Shown here piece by piece: positions 39,111-47,165 of a stretch of 64,000 bases of DNA. Both the position numbers and the translations under genes were made by a program. Source of the DNA: PALSA-243 sp049522755. Its GTDB lineage: Bacteria; Acidobacteriota; Terriglobia; Bryobacterales; Bryobacteraceae. The stretch is taken from contig JBEKNN010000012.1 in the NCBI GenBank assembly GCA_049522755.1, positions 1-64,000 of the forward strand, given 5' to 3'. The first letter of the stretch is position 1, and every line of letters begins with the position of its first letter. A model generated the notes under the pieces. That model saw only the letters and a program-made list of their open reading frames with translations, did no database searches and was not told where the DNA came from.

Positions 39111-41207
39111 CTATTCTTCCTCTTCTTCTTCACCAGTCTTAGCTGCCTTGGCGGCGGCGATGATCTTGTCGGCCTGCAACTGGGGCACGTAATCGTAGTG
39201 GTCAAACTCCATGTGGAATGAAGCACGGCCCTGCGTCATGGCGGTCAGGTCATTCTGGTAGTTGAGCATCTCGGCCATGGGCGCCTGGGCGCGGATGAAC
39301 TGCGTGGCGCCCTTGGTATCCATGCCGGCAATGCGTCCTCGGCGGCCGTTCAAATCGCCCATCAGGTCGCCCGCGTATTCCACAGGCGCCTGGATTTCGA
39401 CATTCATCACCGGCTCAAGCAGCGCCGGCTTCGCCGCCAGCATCGCTGCCCGGAAAGCTTTGCGGGCGGCCAGCTTGAACGCCAGCTCCGAAGAATCGAC
39501 GTCGTGATAGGAGCCGTCGTAGACCGTCACCTTGAAATCCACCATCGGATAGCCGGCTAAATAGCCTTTCTCCGCGGCTTCCACGATTCCCTTTTCCACC
39601 GCCGGGATGAAGTTCTTGGGAATCGATCCGCCGAAAATTTCGTTGGCGAACTCGAACTTGGCGCCGCGCGGCAGCGGCTCCATCTTGATCCAGCAGTCGC
39701 CGAACTGCCCGTGGCCGCCAGTCTGCTTCTTGTGGCGCCCCTGCACATCGGCCAGGCCGCGAATGGTTTCGCGGTACGGGATTTTAGGCGCGTGCAGTTT
39801 GACGTCCACGCCGTATCGCCTTTTCAACTTGGCGACCACGATCTCGACGTGCTGTTGGCCGCAGCCGGCCAGCAGGAATTCGCGCGTTTGCGGGTCGCGG
39901 TAGAAGCGCAGCGTCTGATCTTCTTCGAGGATCCGATGCACGGCCTGGCCCATGCGGTCTTCGTCGTTGCGCGACTTGGCCTCGATGGCGAAGGCGATTG
40001 ACGGCTCCGCCAATCTTACCGGCGGATAGGCAATGCGGAAGCCCTTATCGGCGAGCGTATCGCCGGTCAGCGTATCCTTGAGCTTGGCGACCGCGCCGAG
40101 GTCTCCGGCGCGCAGTTCGGTAACCGGTTGCAGCGTCTTGCCCTGCGGGCTGGCAAGGTGCGCCAGGCGTTCGGTGGAGTTGCGCGTTTCGTTGGAAAGG
40201 TTGGCGTCGTTCTTCACCACGCCCGTCATCACTTTGAAATAGGTGATGCGGCCGGCGAAGGGATCTGCCGTAGTCTTGAAGACGAACAACGAGCAGGGGC
40301 CGCTATCGGAGATCTTGCGCGTGGATTCGACGCCGTCGACGATCGCCGTCACCGGCCCGAGATCGAGGGGCGACGGGAAGTATTCGGCGATGAAATCGGC
40401 GATCAAGCCGGTACCGGCGTTGTGCAGCGCCGAAGCGCACATCACTGGAAAGATCCGCAACTCGCGGATAGCCTTCCTCAGGCCGTCCTTAATATGCTCC
40501 ACCGGCAGCGTGCCCTCGGCAAAGAACTCTTCGAGAAGCGCGTCGTCCACCTCTGCCACCATCTCCACCAGCGCCTCGTGCGCGGCCTTGGCGGCATCGG
40601 CCAGATTGGCGGGAATTTCGCCCTCCGTGCCCTTGCCGTCGCCGCCGTGCGCGAAGGTATAGGCTCTCATGGCGATCAGATCCACCACGCCGCTGAATTC
40701 GCGCTCAACGCCGATCGGGATCTGAATTGGCACCGCCGCCCGGCCGAAGATCTCCTGGACGCTATCGAGCGCGCGTTGAAAATCGGAGCGCTCGCGATCC
40801 AGCTTATTGATCACGATGGCGCGCGGCAGCCTGAATTCGTTAGCGAACGCCCAGACTTTCTCTGTCTGGACCTCGACGCCCGCTACGGCGTCCACCAGCA
40901 CCAGCGCCGCTTCGGCCGCCACCAGGGCTGCGCGCGTATCGTTAATGAAGATGTTGTATCCCGGCGTATCGAGAATGTTGATCTTGGTTTTCTTCCACTC
41001 GGCTGAGGCGATGGCGGTGGAAATAGTGATTTTGCGCGAGATTTCCTCCTCGTCAAAATCGGTAATCGTGTTGCCTTCATCGACGCGGAGGAGGCGGTTG
41101 GTACTTCCGGCGGTGAAGAGCAACCCGGCGGTGAGCGACGTCTTGCCGGAATCGCCGTGGCCCACCACGCCGACGTTCCGGATGTCCCTGCTATCGTAGA
41201 CTTTCAC
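39111..41207 (-). CDS. Elongation factor G-like GTPase (EF-G2 type)
   Basis: The 698-residue product covers the five EF-G domains. The P-loop is GHGDSGKT (16-23), the switch II motif DTPGYNIF (80-87) and the guanine motif NKLD (134-137). Domain IV and V sequences are full (GHGQFGDCWIKMEPLPRGAK; APMAEMLNYQNDLTAMTQGR). Canonical EF-G has DTPGHVDF. Here Tyr replaces the GTPase-activating His, as in the second EF-G class of Thermus and others, as far as I recall. It probably is not the main translocase. The tail ends in a run of Glu. Confidence 0.9.
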   Translation of the reverse strand: MKVYDSRDIRNVGVVGHGDSGKTSLTAGLLFTAGSTNRLLRVDEGNTITDFDEEEISRKITISTAIASAEWKKTKINILDTPGYNIFINDTRAALVAAEAALVLVDAVAGVEVQTEKVWAFANEFRLPRAIVINKLDRERSDFQRALDSVQEIFGRAAVPIQIPIGVEREFSGVVDLIAMRAYTFAHGGDGKGTEGEIPANLADAAKAAHEALVEMVAEVDDALLEEFFAEGTLPVEHIKDGLRKAIRELRIFPVMCASALHNAGTGLIADFIAEYFPSPLDLGPVTAIVDGVESTRKISDSGPCSLFVFKTTADPFAGRITYFKVMTGVVKNDANLSNETRNSTERLAHLASPQGKTLQPVTELRAGDLGAVAKLKDTLTGDTLADKGFRIAYPPVRLAEPSIAFAIEAKSRNDEDRMGQAVHRILEEDQTLRFYRDPQTREFLLAGCGQQHVEIVVAKLKRRYGVDVKLHAPKIPYRETIRGLADVQGRHKKQTGGHGQFGDCWIKMEPLPRGAKFEFANEIFGGSIPKNFIPAVEKGIVEAAEKGYLAGYPMVDFKVTVYDGSYHDVDSSELAFKLAARKAFRAAMLAAKPALLEPVMNVEIQAPVEYAGDLMGDLNGRRGRIAGMDTKGATQFIRAQAPMAEMLNYQNDLTAMTQGRASFHMEFDHYDYVPQLQADKIIAAAKAAKTGEEEEEE

Positions 41208-41292
41208 GGGTTGACTCCCTCAAGTAAAACGGAATAGTAACACGGGCGGCGGTCCGCAGTCCGGGCTAGAATAAAACGAAGAGAGGTGGCCA

Positions 41293-41826
41293 ATGGCAGC
41301 GCTTCCGGACCTCATCACGGTGGAGCAGTTCCGGCAACTGCCGGAAGACGGCGAATTCGCCTGTGAATTGCATCACGGCGCGGTGGTTCGAATGACCCGG
41401 CCGAGGCTGGCTCATGCACGCTTACAGCGGCGGCTGGCGCGTCTGCTCGAAGCCGCATTGCCAAGCTACGAAATCGGAGTGGAATACGCGTTCCGGCCCC
41501 TGGCGGAATTCGATTTGCGGGCGGCGGACGTAGCGGCAGTCTCGGCCGCGCGTGCAGCCGCCGCCGATCCCGAGGACAATCTCCACGGCGCACCGGACCT
41601 GGTAATCGAGGTGAAATCGCCATCCAATACTCCCCGGAAACTGCAAGAGCCGGCTTCGCTTTGTCTGGCCAATGGCGCAATCGAGTTTTGGATTGTGGAT
41701 CGCTCGCTGAAATCGATCACCGTGGTACAGCAAGACGGCTCGCGTGAGACTTATGGCGTCGATGCCACGATTTCCCTGGCGGCCTTCGGGGGCGCCAGCC
41801 TGGCGGTCAAGGCGGTCTTCGAATAG
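41293..41826 (+). CDS. Uma2-family PD-(D/E)XK endonuclease-like protein
   Basis: The 177-residue product matches the Uma2 family (PF05685). The N-terminus is ITVEQFRQLPEDGEFACELH, and the nuclease core APDLVIEVKSPSN has the Asp-(x)-Glu-x-Lys triad. The helical ending has IEFWIVDRSLKSITVV. The family is frequent in cyanobacteria, actinobacteria and acidobacteria, and its biological target is not established. It begins 86 bases from the divergent EF-G gene and stands alone. Confidence 0.88.
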   Translation: MAALPDLITVEQFRQLPEDGEFACELHHGAVVRMTRPRLAHARLQRRLARLLEAALPSYEIGVEYAFRPLAEFDLRAADVAAVSAARAAAADPEDNLHGAPDLVIEVKSPSNTPRKLQEPASLCLANGAIEFWIVDRSLKSITVVQQDGSRETYGVDATISLAAFGGASLAVKAVFE

Positions 41827-41983
41827 CACATGGCCGCATAAGTCACTGCTTAAGCCCTCGTCCGACAAGCCTGTGCGGGGACTCCACCTACACCTTGTTC
41901 ACGGGACCCACGCTTCAGTCGAGTCTTTGGAAGCCACTGAACATATTGAAGATGAACAGTGATCCATCTTAGGAGTCAACGCT

Positions 41984-42847
41984 ATGGCGAACAGCAAAGA
42001 TGTCGTGGTCACCGGGGTCTCCACTGGAATTGGTTGGGGAACCACAAAGGTGCTTGTTTCAAAGGGATTTCGCGTGTTCGGTTCTGTACGCACGCAGGCT
42101 GACGCCGATCGTTTGCAAAGCGGGTTCGGTAACGGCTTCGTGCCTCTCATGATGGATATTACCGACGCCGACGCTGTACATCAAGCTGCCCAGAAGGTCG
42201 GCTCCCTGATAGGCGACAGGAATCTGGTTGGTCTGGTGAACAATGCAGGAATTGTGGTGAGTGGGCCACTGCTTTATCTGAGGCCCAGCGAGTACAGGCG
42301 GCAGTTGGATGTCAACATGATCTCCCCGCTTGTCGTAATCCAAGCCTTCGCTCCTCTTCTGGGAACGGATACGAAGAGGCAGGGTCCCACCGGCCGCATC
42401 GTGAACATCAGCTCTACCACCGCAAAAGTTGTTATCCCGCTTCTCGGTGCTTATAGCTCGTCCAAATGTGGCCTGGAAGGAATGTCGGACGCGCTGCGGC
42501 GAGAACTGATGTTATTTGGTATCGAAGTCGTAATCATTGAACCGGGCACGGTGAACACGGCGATGTACGACAAGGGCGAAAAAGAAGATCTGAGTGAATT
42601 CAAGCAGACCGAGTATTGGGAGGCGGTGCAGAAGTTCCAGAAGTTCATCGTCGACGAAGCCCGCAATAACGGCTTATCCCCCGAGCGTCTGGGCGAAGCC
42701 GTCCACGTGGCCCTCACCACGGCGAAACCGAAGGCACGCTACGCGGTCGTTCCGCAACGTTTCAAGAACTGGACGCTGCCCAGACTTCTTCCTGTGAGGA
42801 TGCTCGACGCCCAACTCGCAAAACTGCTCGGACTCACGAAGCCGTAG
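41984..42847 (+). CDS. Short-chain dehydrogenase/reductase
   Basis: The 287-residue product has the NAD(P) loop VVTGVSTGIGWGT, the NNAG motif (LVNNAGIVVSG), the catalytic Ser in VNISSTTAKVV and the Tyr-x3-Lys pair in GAYSSSKCGLEGM. Length and the C-terminal region resemble classical SDRs acting on sterols, retinol-like or other hydroxyl compounds. A ribosome site (TTAGGAGTC) precedes the ATG. The DNA looks less GC-rich than its neighbours, a mild hint of transfer. No pathway partner is beside it. Confidence 0.88.
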   Translation: MANSKDVVVTGVSTGIGWGTTKVLVSKGFRVFGSVRTQADADRLQSGFGNGFVPLMMDITDADAVHQAAQKVGSLIGDRNLVGLVNNAGIVVSGPLLYLRPSEYRRQLDVNMISPLVVIQAFAPLLGTDTKRQGPTGRIVNISSTTAKVVIPLLGAYSSSKCGLEGMSDALRRELMLFGIEVVIIEPGTVNTAMYDKGEKEDLSEFKQTEYWEAVQKFQKFIVDEARNNGLSPERLGEAVHVALTTAKPKARYAVVPQRFKNWTLPRLLPVRMLDAQLAKLLGLTKP

Positions 42848-43292
42848 CCAGCCTCGAACGGCGGGTTCTCACCTCTCATAACAAGTGCGCCGAGTTCGAA
42901 GGAAATGGATAAGATTAATCCCAACGCATCTCGCGCTTGGCGCCGCCACGCCATCTCTACCTCCATCTCCATCGCGCTCGTCCTCAGCCTGTCCACGCCC
43001 ATGCGAATTCCTCTTGCGTGAGCGCAAGCGTCCGGCGCAGGGTTTGATGCGTGGCACACGCCGGCCGAACGGAACGGGTCGAGCGTCATCGGCTGCGCAT
43101 CCGGATCGCTAACCGCCGCCGGTTCGACTTCCTCATCGGTCATCGACCGGAGCCGCGCCCAGTCAGTCTTGTCTGCAAGCGGCTTCGTGGAGCCGTCAGG
43201 CAGCGCCTGAACTACGGTTTCTCTACGGCGCGCCTCTCGTTCTCGTCATTCATACAAAAAACTTCTCAAGTGTTGGCTCGGATTGCCGATAC
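42848..43292. other. Gap of about 445 bases with decayed sequence
   Basis: No intact gene. The minus strand carries an antitoxin-like remnant (about 43020-43245). A 38-codon plus-strand frame at 42905-43021 has a ribosome-like AAGGA and a hydrophobic stretch (MDKINPNASRAWRRHAISTS...), but it stops after the apparent signal segment and is probably debris too. Confidence 0.45.
43020..43245 (-). pseudogene. Remnant of a BrnA-type antitoxin
   Basis: Read on the minus strand from 43245, the frame contains PLADKTDWARLRSMTDEEVE followed by AAVSDPDAQPM. This is the conserved N-terminal pattern of many BrnA-like antitoxins (TDWAR-x-x-x-(L/M)TDE(D/E)-x-x-x-AV-x-(S/A)DPDA). There is no proper start codon upstream of this block, a stop lies at 43246-43248, and the DNA-binding C-terminus is not recognisable after TLDPFRSAGV. 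No BrnT toxin gene is beside it. Confidence 0.5.
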
Positions 43293-44810
43293 GTGAAAAA
43301 GATGCACTTGACAACCGCCACTCCGGCGACGCTGCCGCGCCGAAAAGACGCCGCTGCCCAGCCTACCATTCGCGTCTCCCAAATCATCTCCGCCCTTTCC
43401 TACGCGCTCGACCTCACGGAGGGCAGGCCCATGGGACATTCGGTTCGGTCTTGCATGATCGGCATGCGAATAGCTGGCGAGATCGGTCTGAGCGTTGCCG
43501 AACAGAGCGACCTTTACTACGCCTTGCTGCTCAAGGACGCCGGATGCAGCAGCAACTCGTCCAAACTGTTCCATATCCTGAGCGCGGACGAGATTCGTGC
43601 CAAGCGGGACGTCAAACTGACAGACTGGACCCGCGTCGGCTGGGACAGCTTGCATTACGCTCTCACGCACGTGGCGACGGGAGCGCCATTCCTCGAACGC
43701 GTACGGACTTTGGTGCGCGTCGCCGCTAAGCAACAAACGGAATCGAGTGCGCTGGTGAAGATCCGGTGCGAAAGAGGCGCTTCGATCGCGCGCAAAATCG
43801 GGTTTCCAGAGCCGGTGGCGCAGGCCATTCACAGCCTGGACGAACATTGGAACGGCGGCGGGTACCCCGCAGGACTTCACCGCGAAGAAATCCCTCTGTT
43901 TGCCCGCATTATGAACCTGTCGCAGACGATCGAGGTTTTCCTGGTCAATCGCGGCAAGGAAGCGGCGATTGAGGTCGCACGCAAGCGCAGTGGGCGCTGG
44001 TTTGATCCGGAACTGGTTCGCGCCGCGGCGTCCCTGGCCAAGCGGGATTTGTTATGGCGCGGTTTGGACCAGGAGCAGACCATCGATCACGCCCTTGCGC
44101 TGGAGCCTGAAGAATGCCGCCTGCTGGCGAACGAAGAGACGATCGAGAATATCTGCCAGGCTTTTGCCGAGATTGTCGACGCCAAGTCTCCGTTTACCTA
44201 CGGGCATTCCAATGGTGTGGCCGAAGCCGCGATCGGGATCTCACGCCAACTGGGAATGACCGGGGAAGACATCACGTTCATGCGGCGGGCGGCCCTTTTG
44301 CACGACGTCGGCAAGCTGGGCGTCTCCAACAGCATTTTGGAAAAACCCGGCGCGCTTACCGACGCCGAGTGGGCTGTGATCAAACTACATCCCTACTACT
44401 CGTTCGAAGTCCTCCGCCGCATTCCAGGCTTCGAAGTGATGAGCGTCACCGCCGGCGCGCACCACGAAAAGCTCAATGGCTCCGGCTATTTCCGTCAGTG
44501 GTCAGCGGATCAAATCTCCCTCGAAACGCGCATCCTCACGGTCGCCGACATTTTTGACGCTCTCGCGGCCAAGCGCCCGTATCGCGACGCGATGCCAATC
44601 GAGAAAGTCTTTGGAATCATGAAGAAGGACGCGCCCCTGGCAATCGACGCCCAATGCCTGGACGCGCTGATGATATACCACGCCAGGGAGCGGTCCAGCA
44701 CTCAGAACCTGGCGCGGCTATCCGCCGGCGTCGGCACTAGCAGCGTGCAAATCTTATCGGAGGAAAAAAATGAAGCCGTCGTACCGGTTCGTTCAGTGTC
44801 TTGTCGTTAA
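43293..44810 (+). CDS. HD-domain phosphohydrolase with two HD-GYP-like halves
   Basis: The 505-residue product (GTG at 43293, or ATG three codons later) has two related halves. The first (about 25-230) has GHSVRSCMIGMRIAGEI, a KD in place of HD (LLLKDAGCSSNS) and EHWNGGGYPAGLHREEIPLF. The second (about 290-470) has HSNGVAEAAIG, HDVGKLGVSNSIL, HHEKLNGSGYF and DALAAKRPYRDAMP. HD-GYP enzymes break down cyclic di-GMP. Here only the second half keeps the full metal-binding set, and its GYP is changed to GYF. A cyclic-nucleotide phosphodiesterase role is likely but not certain. It overlaps the FadL gene by 41 bases. Confidence 0.85.
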   Translation: MKKMHLTTATPATLPRRKDAAAQPTIRVSQIISALSYALDLTEGRPMGHSVRSCMIGMRIAGEIGLSVAEQSDLYYALLLKDAGCSSNSSKLFHILSADEIRAKRDVKLTDWTRVGWDSLHYALTHVATGAPFLERVRTLVRVAAKQQTESSALVKIRCERGASIARKIGFPEPVAQAIHSLDEHWNGGGYPAGLHREEIPLFARIMNLSQTIEVFLVNRGKEAAIEVARKRSGRWFDPELVRAAASLAKRDLLWRGLDQEQTIDHALALEPEECRLLANEETIENICQAFAEIVDAKSPFTYGHSNGVAEAAIGISRQLGMTGEDITFMRRAALLHDVGKLGVSNSILEKPGALTDAEWAVIKLHPYYSFEVLRRIPGFEVMSVTAGAHHEKLNGSGYFRQWSADQISLETRILTVADIFDALAAKRPYRDAMPIEKVFGIMKKDAPLAIDAQCLDALMIYHARERSSTQNLARLSAGVGTSSVQILSEEKNEAVVPVRSVSCR

Positions 44811-46104
44811 GCTTCTTGTAGCCGTCGGCCTGGCCACCGTCGTTCACGCTCAGGGCTTTTATTGGAACACCGCCAGCGCCCGTTCCATGGCCCTTGGAGG
44901 GGTGTACCTTCCATCGCAGGGAGGAGTGATCGACTCGCTGACTGCAAATCCCGCCGGCTTGGTCATGGTTGGCGGCCGTACCGTCGACCTGAGCCTCACC
45001 AGTATTTTTGCGAGCGGTTCTTTTAGCAACTCGGTGAATACCAACGCGCCTCTCAACGATGCGCCGGGCGTGATTCCTTACGGCGCTTTCGGTATGCCCA
45101 TCGCGCATTCCCGTTTCAGCATCGGTTTTGGGGTGGTGCCGGAGCTGGTCTCGGTCTCCAACTGGAATTACGTGGACGCTCCGGGAATCGCGGGCGCCAG
45201 TTACGGTCTCCAGAAGCAGAAATCCGCAATTCTGGCGGCGCGCGGGGTCGCGGGAGTGGGCTTTGCCTTGAGCAGGAAGGTCTCGGTGGGCGTGAGCGCC
45301 GGAGCGGTCTACAATTCCAATACTCTCGAAACGCCCTACGTCTTCCAGAGCAATCCGGCGCTTGCGGGGCTCAAGACCCTGTTAGACCTCCACACCAGGG
45401 GAGTGGGCTGGAACACCAGCGCAGGCTTGATCGCGAGTCCCACGGATCGTCTGCAATTCAACGTGGCGTGGAAATCGAGTACAACGATCGATAGCACCGG
45501 CGATGCCAACGGGAATATCGGCGTGCAGCTCACGGCGTTAGGCTTGGGGGCGGCCCGACCCGATTTCCACTACTCTGCGAGTGTCCAAACTGTGATGCCG
45601 CAATCCGTTCTGGCCGGCATGAACTGGCGCGCAAACGGGGGCTGGATTTTCGCCGTCCAAGCCGATTGGGTCAACTGGAAAGACGCCTTCAACAGCTTGC
45701 CGGTCTCGCTCACCAACGGCAACAATGCCGACATCAATGGATTGCTTGGCTCGAGCGCGATTTTCGATCGGGTCCCGCTCAACTGGAAGGATCAATACTC
45801 TTTCCGCGGCGGCGTGGAAAGGCTCCTGACGGAAGCCATTTCACTGCGCGCCGGATATGCTCACGCCAACAACCCGGTACCCGCGTCCACTCTGTCGCCG
45901 CTCACTGCGGCGATCATGACCAACCAGGTTTCGGCCGGCATCGGGTATCGCCTCGGCCGCTGGCGGTTCGACCTGGCCTATGGAATCGATCCTACGGCTC
46001 AGGAAAATGTCGCTAAGACCGCGTTGCTTTCCGGAGAGTATTCGAATAGTAAAGTCCGCATCGGAACGCAATCGACATCGCTCAACACGTCGTTCCGGTT
46101 CTAG
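44770..46104 (+). CDS. FadL/OmpP1/TodX-family outer membrane transporter
   Basis: The 444-residue product begins with a signal peptide (residues 1-27). The mature N-terminal sequence GFYWNTASARSMALGGVYLP is typical of FadL-family hatch domains, followed by NPAGLVMVGG. The rest shows alternating beta strands ending in aromatic FRF, as in outer-membrane barrels. These carry long-chain fatty acids or other hydrophobic substrates. GGAGGAAAAAAATG inside the previous gene gives the start, so translation of the two genes is probably coupled. Confidence 0.88.
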   Translation: MKPSYRFVQCLVVKLLVAVGLATVVHAQGFYWNTASARSMALGGVYLPSQGGVIDSLTANPAGLVMVGGRTVDLSLTSIFASGSFSNSVNTNAPLNDAPGVIPYGAFGMPIAHSRFSIGFGVVPELVSVSNWNYVDAPGIAGASYGLQKQKSAILAARGVAGVGFALSRKVSVGVSAGAVYNSNTLETPYVFQSNPALAGLKTLLDLHTRGVGWNTSAGLIASPTDRLQFNVAWKSSTTIDSTGDANGNIGVQLTALGLGAARPDFHYSASVQTVMPQSVLAGMNWRANGGWIFAVQADWVNWKDAFNSLPVSLTNGNNADINGLLGSSAIFDRVPLNWKDQYSFRGGVERLLTEAISLRAGYAHANNPVPASTLSPLTAAIMTNQVSAGIGYRLGRWRFDLAYGIDPTAQENVAKTALLSGEYSNSKVRIGTQSTSLNTSFRF

Positions 46105-46233
46105 CGTAGAGCCAGACACGAAGGATTGGGCGCGGCTCGATGACGGATGAGGACGTCGACGCGGCGGCTCTTAGACTGTCGCCGCGCCCGAATACGCTGG
46201 TAGGCTTGTTGGGAAGCTTTGGCTATTCGCGAT

Positions 46234-47109
46234 TTATGCGCGGCGGAAGACCTGCGCCTGCACTCTGCGCGGCGTCGGGAAGGTGCCGGAAATGTGGTCC
46301 TGCCACGTCAGGCTCTCTTCATCCGCCAGGCACCAGAGTTGTCCCACAACGGTGCACAGGCTGAGGCACGATCCGGCGAAGCGCAGCACGCGTTGTTTGC
46401 GTTCGAGCGGGAATCCGTCAAATGTGGTCAAACGCAAACCGGTCCAGCGCATTCCGGCGGAATCGACGCCTAACAGCGCCCAGGTGAGCCCATAAGTGAA
46501 GCCCACCAGCACCAGCGCGCCGGCGAAAACCAGCAGGTTGATGCGATTCCAGGTGAATTCGCCGCCTATGGCGAAGAACGCCGCCAGGAACAGGGTGTAT
46601 CCGATCAGCGCCATGGTCCAATCGAGCGCAGCGGCGACGGCGCGATGGACCGTTGTCGCCACCGGCGAGTCGCAGGATACTACGGCCTCAACGGTGGTGG
46701 TCAGGGTGCGCGGCGTGGCCGGCTGCGGCGGCATGAAGTCGAGCAGGAACTGACCTTCCGGCGCGCTGCGGCGGCGATTGGCCGTTCTGGGCCTGGCGGG
46801 AGTTTTGGACGCCGCCCGGTTTGCAGTGGTCTTCCGCAAAGTGGGCATCAGCGGAGCGTATTCCGCAAACTGGATCACGTTCGATTGGCGGTCTGGGAAC
46901 AGCGGTTGTTGCACCGCGCGGACGATCGGCCGGCGCGCTTGCGAGGAATCGACCGCGGCAGCGCGCGCGGCGGGCTGGATTTTCGCGGCCAAGGCGCCTT
47001 CGGTGCGCACCATCGTGAAGTCGCCGTTCAGCGTATCGCCCGGCCTCCGCCCGCACTTGCGGCAGCGGTCCTCTTCATTGTTTCGCGATCCACAAAAACT
47101 GCACGTCAT
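46234..47109 (-). CDS. Zinc-ribbon plus RDD-family membrane protein
   Basis: The 291-residue product has an N-terminal zinc ribbon (CSFCGSRNNEEDRCRKCG). A basic Ala/Arg/Pro-rich linker (about 45-125) follows. The C-terminal RDD domain (about 155-285) has the starting Asp-Trp (AAALDWTMALIGYTLF), three hydrophobic helices and the later WTGLRLTTFDG. RDD proteins are of unclear function; some act as ion transporters. It is divergent from lptD across only 57 bases, so they may share regulation. Confidence 0.8.
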   Translation of the reverse strand: MTCSFCGSRNNEEDRCRKCGRRPGDTLNGDFTMVRTEGALAAKIQPAARAAAVDSSQARRPIVRAVQQPLFPDRQSNVIQFAEYAPLMPTLRKTTANRAASKTPARPRTANRRRSAPEGQFLLDFMPPQPATPRTLTTTVEAVVSCDSPVATTVHRAVAAALDWTMALIGYTLFLAAFFAIGGEFTWNRINLLVFAGALVLVGFTYGLTWALLGVDSAGMRWTGLRLTTFDGFPLERKQRVLRFAGSCLSLCTVVGQLWCLADEESLTWQDHISGTFPTPRRVQAQVFRRA

Positions 47110-47165
47110 AACGGCACACCTGTTGCCGCCAAGGCCACCACCGGATGTGCTAACTTTGGCGTTTT

